Part shown: positions 26,832-35,562 of the stretch, in pieces
How the letters are laid out: every line of letters starts with the position of its first letter
Numbering within the stretch: the first letter of the stretch is position 1
Assembly (NCBI GenBank): GCA_035293405.1
Contig: DATDOE010000126.1
Coordinates: 1 to 64,000, forward strand
DNA: 64,000 bases
From: Gp6-AA40 sp035293405
GTDB lineage: Bacteria > Acidobacteriota > Vicinamibacteria > Vicinamibacterales > UBA2999
Direction of reading: 5' to 3'
Translations under genes and position numbers: made by a program
Notes under the pieces: generated by a model
Told to the model about the DNA's origin: nothing
What the model saw: the letters and a program-made list of their open reading frames with translations, nothing else
The model's database searches: none

Positions 26832-27218
26832 CCCCGTGCGCAACAGCTCGGCGACGCGATTCCGGATCTCGTCGCGGATTCTGCGTACTTCCGCGAGGCT
26901 GCGACCCTTCGGATCGTCGAGCGGCCAATCGTCGCGCCTGACGCCGGGCACGACCGGGCATTCATCTCCACAGCCCATCGTGATCAGCATCTCGGCGCCG
27001 GCTGCCAGCTCGGACGTCAGTTTCCGTGGCACCGCGGCCGACAGATCGATACCGGACTCGCGCATGACCGCGATGACTTCGGGATGAACGCGATCACCCG
27101 GATTGGTACCGGCCGACACGGCATGCGCGCTCGCGGAGTCGGCGAGCTGATTGAAGAACGCGGCGGCCATCTGCGACCGCCCCGCGTTGTGCACGCAGGC
27201 GAAGATGACCGTCTTCAT
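26826..27218 (-). CDS. arsC: arsenate reductase, low-molecular-weight phosphatase type
   Basis: A 130-residue protein with the LMW-PTP P-loop CVHNAGRS (Cys10-x5-Arg-Ser) and a later DDWPLDDP block containing the general-acid aspartates typical of the thioredoxin-linked ArsC group. It should reduce arsenate to arsenite. ATG 27218 overlaps the TGA of the aquaglyceroporin gene by one base (TGATG), so the two are translated together. The C-terminus runs into the GGGGTCAGA array. Confidence 0.85.
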   Translation of the reverse strand: MKTVIFACVHNAGRSQMAAAFFNQLADSASAHAVSAGTNPGDRVHPEVIAVMRESGIDLSAAVPRKLTSELAAGAEMLITMGCGDECPVVPGVRRDDWPLDDPKGRSLAEVRRIRDEIRNRVAELLRTGV

Positions 27219-27934
27219 CACACGCTTTCGACCCTCGCCGGACGCACGGCGTCGCCACCGCGCGAGGACATTGGCGGCATCAGCCATCGAAACAGCATCG
27301 TCGCGGCCAGCGCACCCAGCATCTGACTCGCCACGAACCCAGGCACGTCAGCCGGACGGATGCCCGCGAACGTGTCGGTGAGGGATCTGGCAAGCGCCAC
27401 CGCCGGATTGGCGAAGGACGTGGATGCGGTGAACCAGTAGGCGGCGGTGATGTAGGCACCTACGGCGAACGGCACTGACGCGGGGCGCGAGCGGGAACAG
27501 CCCCAGATGACGCACATCAAGCCGAACGTCGCGACGAACTCGCTGAGCAGTTGACTCCCACCGCTGCGCACACGGTTCGACAACATGAACAGGCGCTCGC
27601 CGAACATCGCGTGCGCGACCAGGACGCCGACGCAGGCGCCGGAGACCTGGGCAATGACGTACGCAGGGACGCGTCGCCACGGCAGGCCACCCTGCGAGGC
27701 ATCTGCGAGTGTCACGGCCGGATTGAAGTGAGCGCCCGAGATCGGAGCGAACGTGAGAATGAGGCACACCAGCGCCGCGCCGGTCGCCAGGGTATTCGCC
27801 AGGAGCGCGAGCCCCACGCTTCCGCCGGACAGACGGTCACCCATGATGCCCGAACCGACCACCGCACAGAGCAGGAGCGCGGTCCCTGTGGCCTCAGCGA
27901 CCAGCGGTCTGGCAAAGCGTGAATCGTGTGCCAT
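27218..27934 (-). CDS. aquaglyceroporin (MIP family), AqpS-like
   Basis: A 238-residue protein with six TM segments and the two NPA boxes of the MIP family, HFNPAVTL (first half) and FANPAVALAR (second half). Directly upstream of and coupled to arsC, it matches the known AqpS-ArsC arrangement, in which ArsC makes arsenite and the channel lets it leave down its gradient. ATG 27934 begins a short polar lead and TM1; the longer upstream frame is not convincing. Confidence 0.85.
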   Translation of the reverse strand: MAHDSRFARPLVAEATGTALLLCAVVGSGIMGDRLSGGSVGLALLANTLATGAALVCLILTFAPISGAHFNPAVTLADASQGGLPWRRVPAYVIAQVSGACVGVLVAHAMFGERLFMLSNRVRSGGSQLLSEFVATFGLMCVIWGCSRSRPASVPFAVGAYITAAYWFTASTSFANPAVALARSLTDTFAGIRPADVPGFVASQMLGALAATMLFRWLMPPMSSRGGDAVRPARVESV

Positions 27935-27962
27935 CGGTGACGAGCGTACTACAGCGCTCGCA

Positions 27963-28448
27963 TCACTCGTCGACGACATAGCTGAACACCTTCCACCCAC
28001 CGTCCTTCTCGAGCATGGACCCACAGACGCGCAGCGACATCTGCGCACCCGTGGCATCGCGCACGACGAACACGGCCTCGCGATGCACGCGGTAATCAGC
28101 GTAGTCAGTCTGGCCGGAGAAGGTGACATCAACGAGCGTGTACCGCCGCCCACCGTGTGTCGCGAGCGTCCGGTTGAGCGAGGTAGCGCTCTTCTGCTTC
28201 AGGTCAAGCCAGACGTAGGAGAACGGCAGGTTCCGTTCCGGCCGCGCCGCCGGAAGCTGCGGCCATACGTGATCGCGGAACTCCCACTCGCTGACGGCGA
28301 GAACCTCCAGCGCCGCTCTGTCGCGACGCTCGACCGCCCCCAGCACGGCGGAAGCGAGCGACGATGCCGAATCGTGGGTACTGGCGAGCGGAGGTACTCG
28401 ACTGCACGCCGCGGCGGAAACCGCCAAGGCTACAAAGAGGATTCTCAC
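27963..28448 (-). CDS. lipoprotein of unknown function
   Basis: A 161-residue protein from GTG 28448 with a lipoprotein signal: hydrophobic residues 2-13 and lipobox AAAC with Cys15. The mature part is a mixed alpha/beta domain with FSYVWLDLKQKS and VRDATGAQMSLRVCGSMLEK, resembling SnoaL/NTF2-like domains only loosely. It lies 29 bases upstream of the aquaglyceroporin gene on the same strand and may share its transcript. A frame upstream is open but crosses the inverted repeat at 28465-28545. Confidence 0.6.
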   Translation of the reverse strand: MRILFVALAVSAAACSRVPPLASTHDSASSLASAVLGAVERRDRAALEVLAVSEWEFRDHVWPQLPAARPERNLPFSYVWLDLKQKSATSLNRTLATHGGRRYTLVDVTFSGQTDYADYRVHREAVFVVRDATGAQMSLRVCGSMLEKDGGWKVFSYVVDE

Positions 28449-28464
28449 CGGGGGAAAGACTCCG

Positions 28465-28545
28465 TCAACTCCCAGGGCACCAACTCCCAAGCCCCAACGC
28501 CACGCGCGCTGCGCGGTGTTGGGAGTTGGGTTGTGTGGGCGTTGG
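28465..28545. repeat. inverted array of 7-bp CAACTCC-type units
   Basis: The left arm holds units such as CCAACTC, CCAAGCC and CCAACGC; the right arm (about 28518-28548) is its reverse complement in style, with TTGGGAG, TTGGGTT and GTTGG. Arms can fold into a long imperfect hairpin around CGCGCGCTGCGCGG. It fills the gap between two co-directional genes. Confidence 0.55.
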
Positions 28546-28549
28546 AGGT

Positions 28550-29893
28550 TCAGTTCTGCGGGAACGACGTCCAGCCGTCCATCCAGTTCGCCGCCGGCGC
28601 CGGTGGCACCGCACCGATGAAGGTGACCGCATCGAAGAAGCCGTCGTTGGGCGGCTGAATCGGCGCCAGTTGGCCGCCCGCGAGCGTGGCGCTCCCAGTC
28701 GGTTGGAAGTTTGGCGCCGCGTGATTCGAGCACGCGGTCGTCGGGAGGCCGGGCTCGACGTTCAACAGCACGTTCGGGAACCGGCCGCTGGCGATGAAGG
28801 GCGTGACGCTGGAGTGCATCACGGCCCCGTTCACGCCGGTGGTGCTGTTGCGAATGTTCCAGGCCACGCCGGCGCCCATCTGAGACGTCCCGTTGTTCAC
28901 CTGTGCGGTCGTCGAGGCATCGCTGATCTGGAAGCCGGTGGTCTTGAAGCCGGTCACCAGGAAGTTCCGAATCGTGAAAGCCGTGCCACGGCGGATGTTG
29001 GCTGCACGTACGCTCTCGCCTCCCTCGCTCGTATCCGGATCGCCACAGAGCGTGATGTTGTAAATCTGGGGATGGGAACGCGGCAGCACCTCGTTATTGA
29101 ACTCGTTGTTGTCGGCCTCGATGCCGTTGTCCCCGTCGTCTCCGCGCAGGGTTACCGCGACGAACTGGAGACGGCCTGTCCAGCCGAAGGTCCAGTCCAC
29201 CTGGTCGTCGGCCGCGTTGGACATCACCAGGTACTTTCCGTCCACCGTCCCACCGAACCACTCCATGGCATCGTCGCGGCTCATGTGCGCCTGGACGTGG
29301 TGCACCGAAGTGCCACGGCCCACCGCCTGGAAGGCGATGCCGTTCAGCTCGTTGTCCGGACTGAACTCCACACCCGAGAACTCTACGCGGACATAGTGAA
29401 GGCTGCCACTGTTGTCGTCCGGGTCCGTACCTCCGAAAACACCCGTATCTCCCTCGCCCGCCGCCTCGCCACCTTCGAAGTTGAGCGGCGCGCGGCCGTT
29501 GATGATGATGCCTCCCCAGTCGCCGCGGCCCCGCTGCCCGATCGGCTGGTCGCTCGTGAAGACGATCGGGGCGGTGGGTGTGCCGATGGCGTTCAATCGC
29601 CCTCCGCGCTCCACGATGAGAGTACCGACACTGCCCGCCTCACCGATGACTCGCGTGCCAGCCGCGATGTTGAGCGTGCCGCCCGACCGGACGAAGACTG
29701 CCCCGCGAAGCACGTAGTAGTTCGTGCTGACCCAGGTCTCGGAGCCTGTAATCTCGCCCGTCACGACGATCACCGGCTTGTCGATACCGGGCACGTTGAC
29801 GGGGGGCGCCTGCTCGGAGGACAGCCTGGCGGTCGACGCAATGGCCAGACCCGCCGCGACGCCGATCCCAAACGCGATACGTGAGAAATGCAT
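28550..29893 (-). CDS. exported right-handed beta-helix-like protein
   Basis: A 447-residue protein with signal peptide (about 1-27). Residues about 35-330 show repeating short strands with glycine turns (GGTLNIAAGTRVIGE, VERGGRLNAIGTP, IVFTSDQP, GDWGGIIING), the pattern of a parallel beta helix. Acidic clusters (GEGDTGVFGGTDPDDNSG, GDDGDNG) could bind calcium. ATG 29893 is preferred over 29923 because the signal peptide starts there and an AGGAGC element precedes it. It lies 38 bases after the TonB receptor on the same strand, so it is probably its secreted or surface partner. Confidence 0.7.
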   Translation of the reverse strand: MHFSRIAFGIGVAAGLAIASTARLSSEQAPPVNVPGIDKPVIVVTGEITGSETWVSTNYYVLRGAVFVRSGGTLNIAAGTRVIGEAGSVGTLIVERGGRLNAIGTPTAPIVFTSDQPIGQRGRGDWGGIIINGRAPLNFEGGEAAGEGDTGVFGGTDPDDNSGSLHYVRVEFSGVEFSPDNELNGIAFQAVGRGTSVHHVQAHMSRDDAMEWFGGTVDGKYLVMSNAADDQVDWTFGWTGRLQFVAVTLRGDDGDNGIEADNNEFNNEVLPRSHPQIYNITLCGDPDTSEGGESVRAANIRRGTAFTIRNFLVTGFKTTGFQISDASTTAQVNNGTSQMGAGVAWNIRNSTTGVNGAVMHSSVTPFIASGRFPNVLLNVEPGLPTTACSNHAAPNFQPTGSATLAGGQLAPIQPPNDGFFDAVTFIGAVPPAPAANWMDGWTSFPQN

Positions 29894-29931
29894 GATGCCT
29901 CGTCTGCTCCTTGTCATGGTCATGGCGGGTC

Positions 29932-32727
29932 TCAGTACACGTTGAAGCTGAAGGACAGGGACACCGTGCGGCCCAGCTTGTAGAGGCGCTGGGGTTCGTC
30001 GCTCGTCAGCGTCTGCGTAAAGAGATAGTCGCTGTCGGTCAGGTTGTCGAAGGACAGCCGGACACCAAAGCTGCGAATCCGCTGGGCGAACACCAGATCG
30101 AGCGAACCGCGCCCCTGCTCGATGATGTCCGGCGCTCCGTTGGCGCCAACGTCCGAGATGCGGTCGCCGAAGTAGTTGTAGAGAACACGCGTCGAGAAGC
30201 CCCTCATCGAGAACTCCCCGCCGACGTTGAACAGGTTCTTCGACTGCCCGGCGAGCGGACGCTCGCTCGACGTCTGGACGCCGAGCTGCTCAGGCAACAG
30301 CGTGATCCTCGAGTCCACGAACGTGTAGTTCGCATTCAGGAAGAAGTTCTCGCCAAGCTGATGCGCCGCCTCGAGCTCGACGCCGAAGTTCCTGGCATTG
30401 TCGGAGTTCTGGAACGTGGCGATCGGGTTGGCCGCCGCAATCACGACCCGCTCGATCGGCTTGTCGAAGTATTTGTAGAACACGCTGGCCGCAATGACAC
30501 CCCGGCCACCGCTGAATCGCTCCCACCGGCCGTCCACGTTCTGGATCAGGGCGCGTTGCAGGTCGGCATTCCCCTTCACAGCGCGGTTGCCGACCACGTC
30601 TGTGAATTCGAACTCCGCTAGTTCGCGGAACTCGGGCCGATTGACCGTCGTGCTGTAGCTGAGGCGGAGGTTCGAGTTGGTAGTGGCCCCGAGCACGAAG
30701 TTCACGGCCGGGAAGACGTCCGTGTTCTTGTTCTGCGCCTGCACCTCGCGAGCGAAGAGGCCGAACGGATCCTGCGTGGTGACTGTCTGATCGAACCGCT
30801 CGACGCGTGCGCCCGCGATGAGCCGCGTGCGGCCGGTAATGGAGACGTCCACCATGCCGTACCCCGATGCCGTCGTCTGGTCACCCCTGTACGCATCGGT
30901 CGGGCGCGTCTCCTCGTTGAGCCGGAAAGCTGTACCGATGTTGCTCGGGACGAAGATCTCTTCCGGCGAGAGCCTGTTGTTGAAGAGGAGGTTGCCGGTG
31001 TCCGCCTTCTGGGTCGTGATCGGGATGAAGTGGAACCGCCGCGACTGGAAGTCGCGCCCGCGATCCACGTAGCTGACGCCAAACTTGTACTGCGTCGGCC
31101 TGCCGCCGCCCGCGCTCAGCGTGGCCCAGTTCGCCGTGAAGTCCTTCGTGTCGTCGTCGAGCTCGTTGAACATGCGGAAGCCGCTCTGGGACTCGTCCGC
31201 ATAGGTGTAGACAACGTTCGCTGCGCTGTCGAGCGGCCGCTCGTAGAGCGTCTCGCGGAGGTCCGGCTCGTCACGGTATGCTCGCGCGATGTTCACCCGC
31301 CAGTCGAACCTGCTGTTCGAGAGATTCTGGAAGAAGTGTTCGCCTCCGACGGCGTTCGAGAGCAGCCCCTCTTCGATGAACTGCAGCCGGAAGTTATGGA
31401 GGTCACGGGAGTTGTCGACGTTCCGTCCCTCGAAGAAACGCCCCTCGTCGCGGCCGCTGTGGGTGTAGAAGTTCTCGATCGAGATGCGCTGGTTGGTATT
31501 GAACTGGTAGGACAGGTTGCCGACGACGCCAAGCTGCGCTTTCTGACTGCCGGTCTGAATGTCGTAGTCGGTCGTCGCATCGAGCGCCCCATCGTCACCG
31601 ATGCGATAGAAGCGCCGCTCCTCGTCGAGGAATTGCTCCTTGTAGGAGTGCGTGACGCTCGCGACGACGCCCAGGTTCTTGAACCGGTTCCCGAATGTCG
31701 CGCTCCAGTTCTGCCCTGGCTTGGCGTTCTCATTGACCGGCTGCCATCGGTTTTCGAACAGCTTTCCGAAGGTCGTAATGTCGCTCGCGCCGAAGCCGAC
31801 GTCCGGTGTGTAGATGCCCTGCCGCACGATCTTCGTGTCTGGAATCCCCGACGGCAGCGCGCGGGCGCCATCGTCGTACCCCCACACGTCGCGATTACCC
31901 AGCGGGCTGAAGCCAAGGGTCTTGCCCGTGGCCGTCGAATAGAAACCGAGTCCGTACGAGAAGTCCACCACGGGCCGGTTCGGCAGCTTCATCGGGACGA
32001 TCTGCACGAGACCGCCGGCGAACTCCGCCGACTTGTCAGGTGAGTAGGACTTGCTGACCTGCACGCTGTCGATGAGTCCGGTCGGGAAGAGATCCAGCGG
32101 GACGACCTTCTTGTCTGGCTCGGTCGTGGGGAGGACCGAGCCGGACAGCGTCGTGTTGCTGTAGCGCTCGCCAAGGCCGCGAACGAAGATGAACTGGTTG
32201 TCCACGAGCGAGAGCCCCGTCACCCGGGTCATCGCCGCGGCGGCGTCGGAGTCACCGTTGCTCTTCATCTCCTGCGCCCCGACGTTGTCGGAGATGACCG
32301 ACGACTGCTTGCGCTCGATGAGCTGCGCTTCGGCCGACGAGGTCTGCACGTCGATGGCCTGAGCCGTGACGGTCACCGTCTCGGCGAAGCGCGCCATAGT
32401 CAGGCCGACGTCTGCTGTGAGGGTACGGTCCGTGGCCTCGACGTTGATGGTCCGTTCCTGGTAGCCCTCGAGGGCAATCTTGAGCTGGTGTTTGCCTGGC
32501 GGCACTTGCAGGACGTAACGGCCGTCGACGTCGGTGTAGACAACTTCCTTCGTCCCGACGACCTCTACGGGCACGCCCGGCAGCGCGATGGCGTTGGTCT
32601 CGTCGCGGACCAGCCCGACAATTCTGACCGTTGATGCTTTGCCCTGCGCCTGGGCCCACAACGGCACCAGTGTCAGCGCCATCGCGAAGGCGAGCAGAAT
32701 TCCTCTGGCCTTGCCTGGAAAACTCAT
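29932..32727 (-). CDS. TonB-dependent receptor with N-terminal carboxypeptidase-like domain
   Basis: A 931-residue outer-membrane protein. After the signal peptide (1-27) comes a CarboxypepD_reg-like domain (about 30-115, GLVRDETNAIALPGVPVEVVG), then a TonB plug (about 130-260, IFVRGLGERYSNT and FPTGLIDSVQVSKSYSPD), then a 22-strand barrel ending in an aromatic residue (SFNVY). The carboxypeptidase-like domain is common in receptors of Bacteroidota and Acidobacteriota. Substrate cannot be read; Pho-box-like repeats upstream and the phosphate theme suggest organic phosphate or another phosphate-starvation substrate. It heads the operon with the beta-helix gene. Confidence 0.9.
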   Translation of the reverse strand: MSFPGKARGILLAFAMALTLVPLWAQAQGKASTVRIVGLVRDETNAIALPGVPVEVVGTKEVVYTDVDGRYVLQVPPGKHQLKIALEGYQERTINVEATDRTLTADVGLTMARFAETVTVTAQAIDVQTSSAEAQLIERKQSSVISDNVGAQEMKSNGDSDAAAAMTRVTGLSLVDNQFIFVRGLGERYSNTTLSGSVLPTTEPDKKVVPLDLFPTGLIDSVQVSKSYSPDKSAEFAGGLVQIVPMKLPNRPVVDFSYGLGFYSTATGKTLGFSPLGNRDVWGYDDGARALPSGIPDTKIVRQGIYTPDVGFGASDITTFGKLFENRWQPVNENAKPGQNWSATFGNRFKNLGVVASVTHSYKEQFLDEERRFYRIGDDGALDATTDYDIQTGSQKAQLGVVGNLSYQFNTNQRISIENFYTHSGRDEGRFFEGRNVDNSRDLHNFRLQFIEEGLLSNAVGGEHFFQNLSNSRFDWRVNIARAYRDEPDLRETLYERPLDSAANVVYTYADESQSGFRMFNELDDDTKDFTANWATLSAGGGRPTQYKFGVSYVDRGRDFQSRRFHFIPITTQKADTGNLLFNNRLSPEEIFVPSNIGTAFRLNEETRPTDAYRGDQTTASGYGMVDVSITGRTRLIAGARVERFDQTVTTQDPFGLFAREVQAQNKNTDVFPAVNFVLGATTNSNLRLSYSTTVNRPEFRELAEFEFTDVVGNRAVKGNADLQRALIQNVDGRWERFSGGRGVIAASVFYKYFDKPIERVVIAAANPIATFQNSDNARNFGVELEAAHQLGENFFLNANYTFVDSRITLLPEQLGVQTSSERPLAGQSKNLFNVGGEFSMRGFSTRVLYNYFGDRISDVGANGAPDIIEQGRGSLDLVFAQRIRSFGVRLSFDNLTDSDYLFTQTLTSDEPQRLYKLGRTVSLSFSFNVY

Positions 32728-32800
32728 AGGCTCCTCAGTGATTGATGCGTAAGGGAGAGCAACGGAACGCCTCTGACTGTAGCCAGCGGGATTGATCGGC

Positions 32801-32829
32801 GTGTGACGTGATCGTTACTGTCGTGTAAA
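32801..32829 (+). promoter_or_regulatory. Pho-box-like direct repeats A
   Basis: Three 7-mers GTGTGAC, TCGTTAC and GTGTAAA start at 32801, 32812 and 32823 with exact 11-bp period and 4-bp spacers, like the array at 22511. The second has one mismatch in the TGT core. It reads rightward, away from the receptor and toward the broken gene at 32951. Confidence 0.4.
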
Positions 32830-32920
32830 TTGGATTTGGGCGAAAAGCATCAGGACCGTGGGAGGCAGCCCCAGCGGGGAGCTGGCGGCCGAGATGGTCC
32901 GAACCGATAAAGAGTCAGAA

Positions 32921-32938
32921 TTTACATACATGTAACAT
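32921..32938 (-). promoter_or_regulatory. Pho-box-like direct repeats B
   Basis: On the minus strand ATGTTAC and ATGTAAA are separated by 4 bases (11-bp period), reading toward the TonB receptor, about 195 bases upstream of its start. The same bases are nearly palindromic (TTTACAT...ATGTAAC), so a dimeric regulator could bind instead. Confidence 0.35.
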
Positions 32939-32950
32939 CAAGGTGATGCT

Positions 32951-33411
32951 ATGTTGACGTCGGTAAGGATGACTCCTACCAGTGGTCGCTGGTGGCTGGT
33001 GCTCGTTGGCATCGTCGTGGGAGTCGCCGAAACGACCCCCACGGCCGTATTCCAGGATCCGCCCCTCCATTCGGCACCGGCTCCCGTCCTGAACCTGCGT
33101 CTCACCGTTTCACATGAACTGTCCGGGCTGAGCAAGAGGGGACTGATCTCCCGGCCGTGCAGCACCACCGACTTGGTGTCGTGCTCGGCAGGGCCGTCGC
33201 GCACGAGATCGGTCACTATCTTCTCCACACCAACACACACGCGCCCTACGGGCTGATGCGCGCGAACATCGATGCGCGGGAATTCGCGGATCTACGCGCG
33301 GGAACCTTCCGTCTCGATCGGGCAGCGCAAGTGCACCTTGCCGAGCGAGCGGCCCACTCGCTGGACTCAGCGGAGATGGCGGGGAGCGAGTTCTCGTATA
33401 CCGCGCGCTGA
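32951..33411 (+). pseudogene. broken exported HExxH metalloprotease-like gene
   Basis: One frame (from 32951) encodes a start and signal-peptide-like segment (GRWWLVLVGIVVGVAE) plus a short mature stretch, but then loses sense. Another frame (open from 33118 to 33411) encodes GRAVAHEIGHYLLHTNTH, with a zinc-binding HEIGH motif, followed by LMRANIDAREF, typical of exported acidobacterial HExxH proteins. The two pieces do not share a frame and the region between is too short for the usual family length, so a deletion with frameshift is likely. A sequencing error could explain the shift but not the missing middle. Confidence 0.55.
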
Positions 33412-33428
33412 TCGCTCCGTTTTCTCTA

Positions 33429-33448
33429 GGCGGGTCTAAAGACCCGCC
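33429..33448. repeat. palindromic repeat, class A copy 4
   Basis: The 20-bp palindrome GGCGGGTCTAAAGACCCGCC followed by TCTACG, identical to the copies at 2557 and 4441. Confidence 0.8.
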
Positions 33449-33454
33449 TCTACG

Positions 33455-33530
33455 TTCTTACTTTCTTACTTTCCCCTTACTTTTCCACTTCTCCACTTTT
33501 CAACTTTTCCACTTCGCCCACCTCTGCTAT
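33455..33530. repeat. pyrimidine-rich 8-bp tandem repeat
   Basis: A run of degenerate units such as TTTCTTAC, TTTTCCAC, TTCTCCAC, TTTTCAAC and TTTTCCAC, period about 8 bp, sits directly upstream of the membrane-protein gene starting at 33552. It leaves little room for a normal ribosome site or promoter. Confidence 0.6.
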
Positions 33531-33551
33531 TCTCCCCGCGCCTTCCTCAAC

Positions 33552-35507
33552 ATGTTCAGACGCGGCTTGCGGGGGTCGCATCTTGGTGTCCTGGCTGGAT
33601 ACGCGCTCGTGGCCATCGTCTTCTCGTGGCCACTTCCGCTCCACCTGGGCACGCATCTCACCGGGTCGCCGGGTGGTGATACGGGTGTGTACGTGTGGAA
33701 CCAGTGGGTGTTCCAGCACGAGCTGCTCGAACATCACCGGCTGCCGTACTTCACCGATTCCATCTTCTCGCTGACCCGCGACGCCAACCTCAGCCTCCAC
33801 AACTACACGGCGTTCCAGGACCTCCTCGCGCTCCCGCTCATCCCGTGGCTCGGCGTGATCGCCACGTTCAACGTCATCTACCTTGTGATGACGGTCCTCA
33901 CGGCCTACTCGACGTTCCTGCTCGCACGGCACGTGACGGGGCGCGCAGCCGAGTCCTGGCTTGCCGGACTCCTGTTCGCCTGGAGCCCGCTGCTGGTCAC
34001 ACGCGGCATGGGGCATTTCAGTCTCGTCGCAGCGGCACCGCTGGCGATCTTCCTGCTCGTCTTGCTGAAGGCGGACGGCCACGAGCGGTTCAGGGATGCG
34101 GTCGCGCTCGGCATCGTGGTCTCGTGGGCGGCCTCCACTGACGTGTACTACGCGGTCTATTGCCTGCTGATCGGCGCCGCGTTCCTCATCGCGCGAGTAC
34201 TGTCGATCCAGCGCAGCCCGCGCTCCGGCCATTCGGTCGCCATCCGATGGGCGCTCGACGTGCTCCTGGTGTGCACGGCAGGTCTGGTCGCAGCCCTCGC
34301 CATCACCGGCGGATGGCAGCTCACGCTCCTCGGGCTTCCAGTGTCCATGCGCGGCTTGTACACGCCGATGCTGGCTCTGACAACTCTGGGCCTGCTCCGG
34401 ATCGCGTGGGAGTTCCGCGCGTCGCTCACACCCAAAGGTCGCGCAGACTCGTGGAGAGTGGTGTGTTTCGTGACCGCCACCGGACTGGTGGCCACCGTAC
34501 TGCTCTCGCCTGTGCTCTACGCCGTGGGCGTACGCATCGCCACAGCAGGGTTCGAGACGGCGAGAGTCCACTGGCGCAGCAGTCCGTCGGGCATCGACCT
34601 GCTCGCCTTCGTCCTGCCAAATCCCAATCACGCCTGGGCGCCTCCCGCGATCGCTGGCTGGCTCACAGCGCTGCCCAGTGGGTACCTGGAGAACGTCGCA
34701 TCGATCCCCTTCATCGCGGTGTTGGCCATGCTGGCCGCGTGGTGGACCGGATGGCGGCCATCACGATGGTGGGCCGGCGTGGCGATCGCGTTCGGCGCCC
34801 TCGCGCTCGGTCCGTTCGTGCACGTGGCGGGCATGAACACCTACGTCCCTGGGCCGTGGGCACTCCTTCGCTACGTGCCCATCGTCGGCCTCGCCCGGGC
34901 ACCGACTCGCTTTTCCGTCGTCATGATGCTTGCGGTGGCCGTGCTCTTTGCCACCGCGCTCGAATGGCTTGGCCGACGTTACCCGCACCGGCGGCCCTGG
35001 TTCATCGCCGCGGCGACCGTGCTGCTCATCGTGGAACTGCTGCCCGCGCCGCTGACGCTCCACGCCGCAGTCGCTCCGAAGTTCTACGAGCGCGTCGCCG
35101 CCGCAGCGGAAGATGTGCGGGTGCTGGAACTGCCCACGGGCGTCCGGGACGGCACATCGAGTGTCGGCAACTTCACGGCACGCACACAGTTCTACCAGAC
35201 GTCTCACGGCAAACCGCTCATTGGCGGCTATCTGTCTCGGGTGTCCAAAGTGCGCGTGTTGGAGATCCGCCAAAACGACGTGGTCGATGCCCTGTTCGTG
35301 TTGAGCGAAGGCGGCAGCCTGCCGCCCTCTCGCGAAGCGGGGCTCGTCGAGCGAGGCCCCTCCTTCATCCGCGACGCGCGGGTCGGATTCGTCGTCATCG
35401 ACTCCTCGCGCGCGCCGGAAGCCCTGCGCAACTTCGCGCTACGAGCGTTCCGGCTCGAGTTCGTGGACGCGGAAGGCGGCCTGGAGCTGTACCGGCCGAC
35501 GCAGTAG
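33552..35507 (+). CDS. GT-C-like polytopic membrane protein
   Basis: A 651-residue protein with about 11-12 TM segments. The first loop after TM1 contains GGDTGVYVWNQWVF, with an acidic residue in the position used by GT-C glycosyltransferases, and the middle has SWPLPLHLGTHLTG. The C-terminal about 130 residues form a soluble domain (VLELPTGVRDG). The layout matches uncharacterised acidobacterial GT-C relatives that move sugars from lipid carriers. No neighbouring glycan genes support a particular pathway. The call is by topology and loop motif, not by a named family. Confidence 0.6.
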   Translation: MFRRGLRGSHLGVLAGYALVAIVFSWPLPLHLGTHLTGSPGGDTGVYVWNQWVFQHELLEHHRLPYFTDSIFSLTRDANLSLHNYTAFQDLLALPLIPWLGVIATFNVIYLVMTVLTAYSTFLLARHVTGRAAESWLAGLLFAWSPLLVTRGMGHFSLVAAAPLAIFLLVLLKADGHERFRDAVALGIVVSWAASTDVYYAVYCLLIGAAFLIARVLSIQRSPRSGHSVAIRWALDVLLVCTAGLVAALAITGGWQLTLLGLPVSMRGLYTPMLALTTLGLLRIAWEFRASLTPKGRADSWRVVCFVTATGLVATVLLSPVLYAVGVRIATAGFETARVHWRSSPSGIDLLAFVLPNPNHAWAPPAIAGWLTALPSGYLENVASIPFIAVLAMLAAWWTGWRPSRWWAGVAIAFGALALGPFVHVAGMNTYVPGPWALLRYVPIVGLARAPTRFSVVMMLAVAVLFATALEWLGRRYPHRRPWFIAAATVLLIVELLPAPLTLHAAVAPKFYERVAAAAEDVRVLELPTGVRDGTSSVGNFTARTQFYQTSHGKPLIGGYLSRVSKVRVLEIRQNDVVDALFVLSEGGSLPPSREAGLVERGPSFIRDARVGFVVIDSSRAPEALRNFALRAFRLEFVDAEGGLELYRPTQ

Positions 35508-35519
35508 GGTCAGCCTCGG

Positions 35520-35546
35520 GCGCCGAAGCGCGGAGCGCGAAGGCGG
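35520..35546. repeat. imperfect palindromic repeat, class B copy 2
   Basis: Identical to 2470-2496 except for one base. It fills most of the gap before the fluoride channel gene and ends in GGCGGCTAC. Confidence 0.6.
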
Positions 35547-35562
35547 CTACAATTGCCGCCGG

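Noticed and set aside
33477..34631. 384-codon minus-strand frame
   Set aside because: Antisense to the GT-C-like gene; charged low-complexity composition.
35508..35562. Fluoride riboswitch before crcB
   Set aside because: The 55-base leader is filled by a class B palindrome and lacks the fluoride-aptamer pattern.
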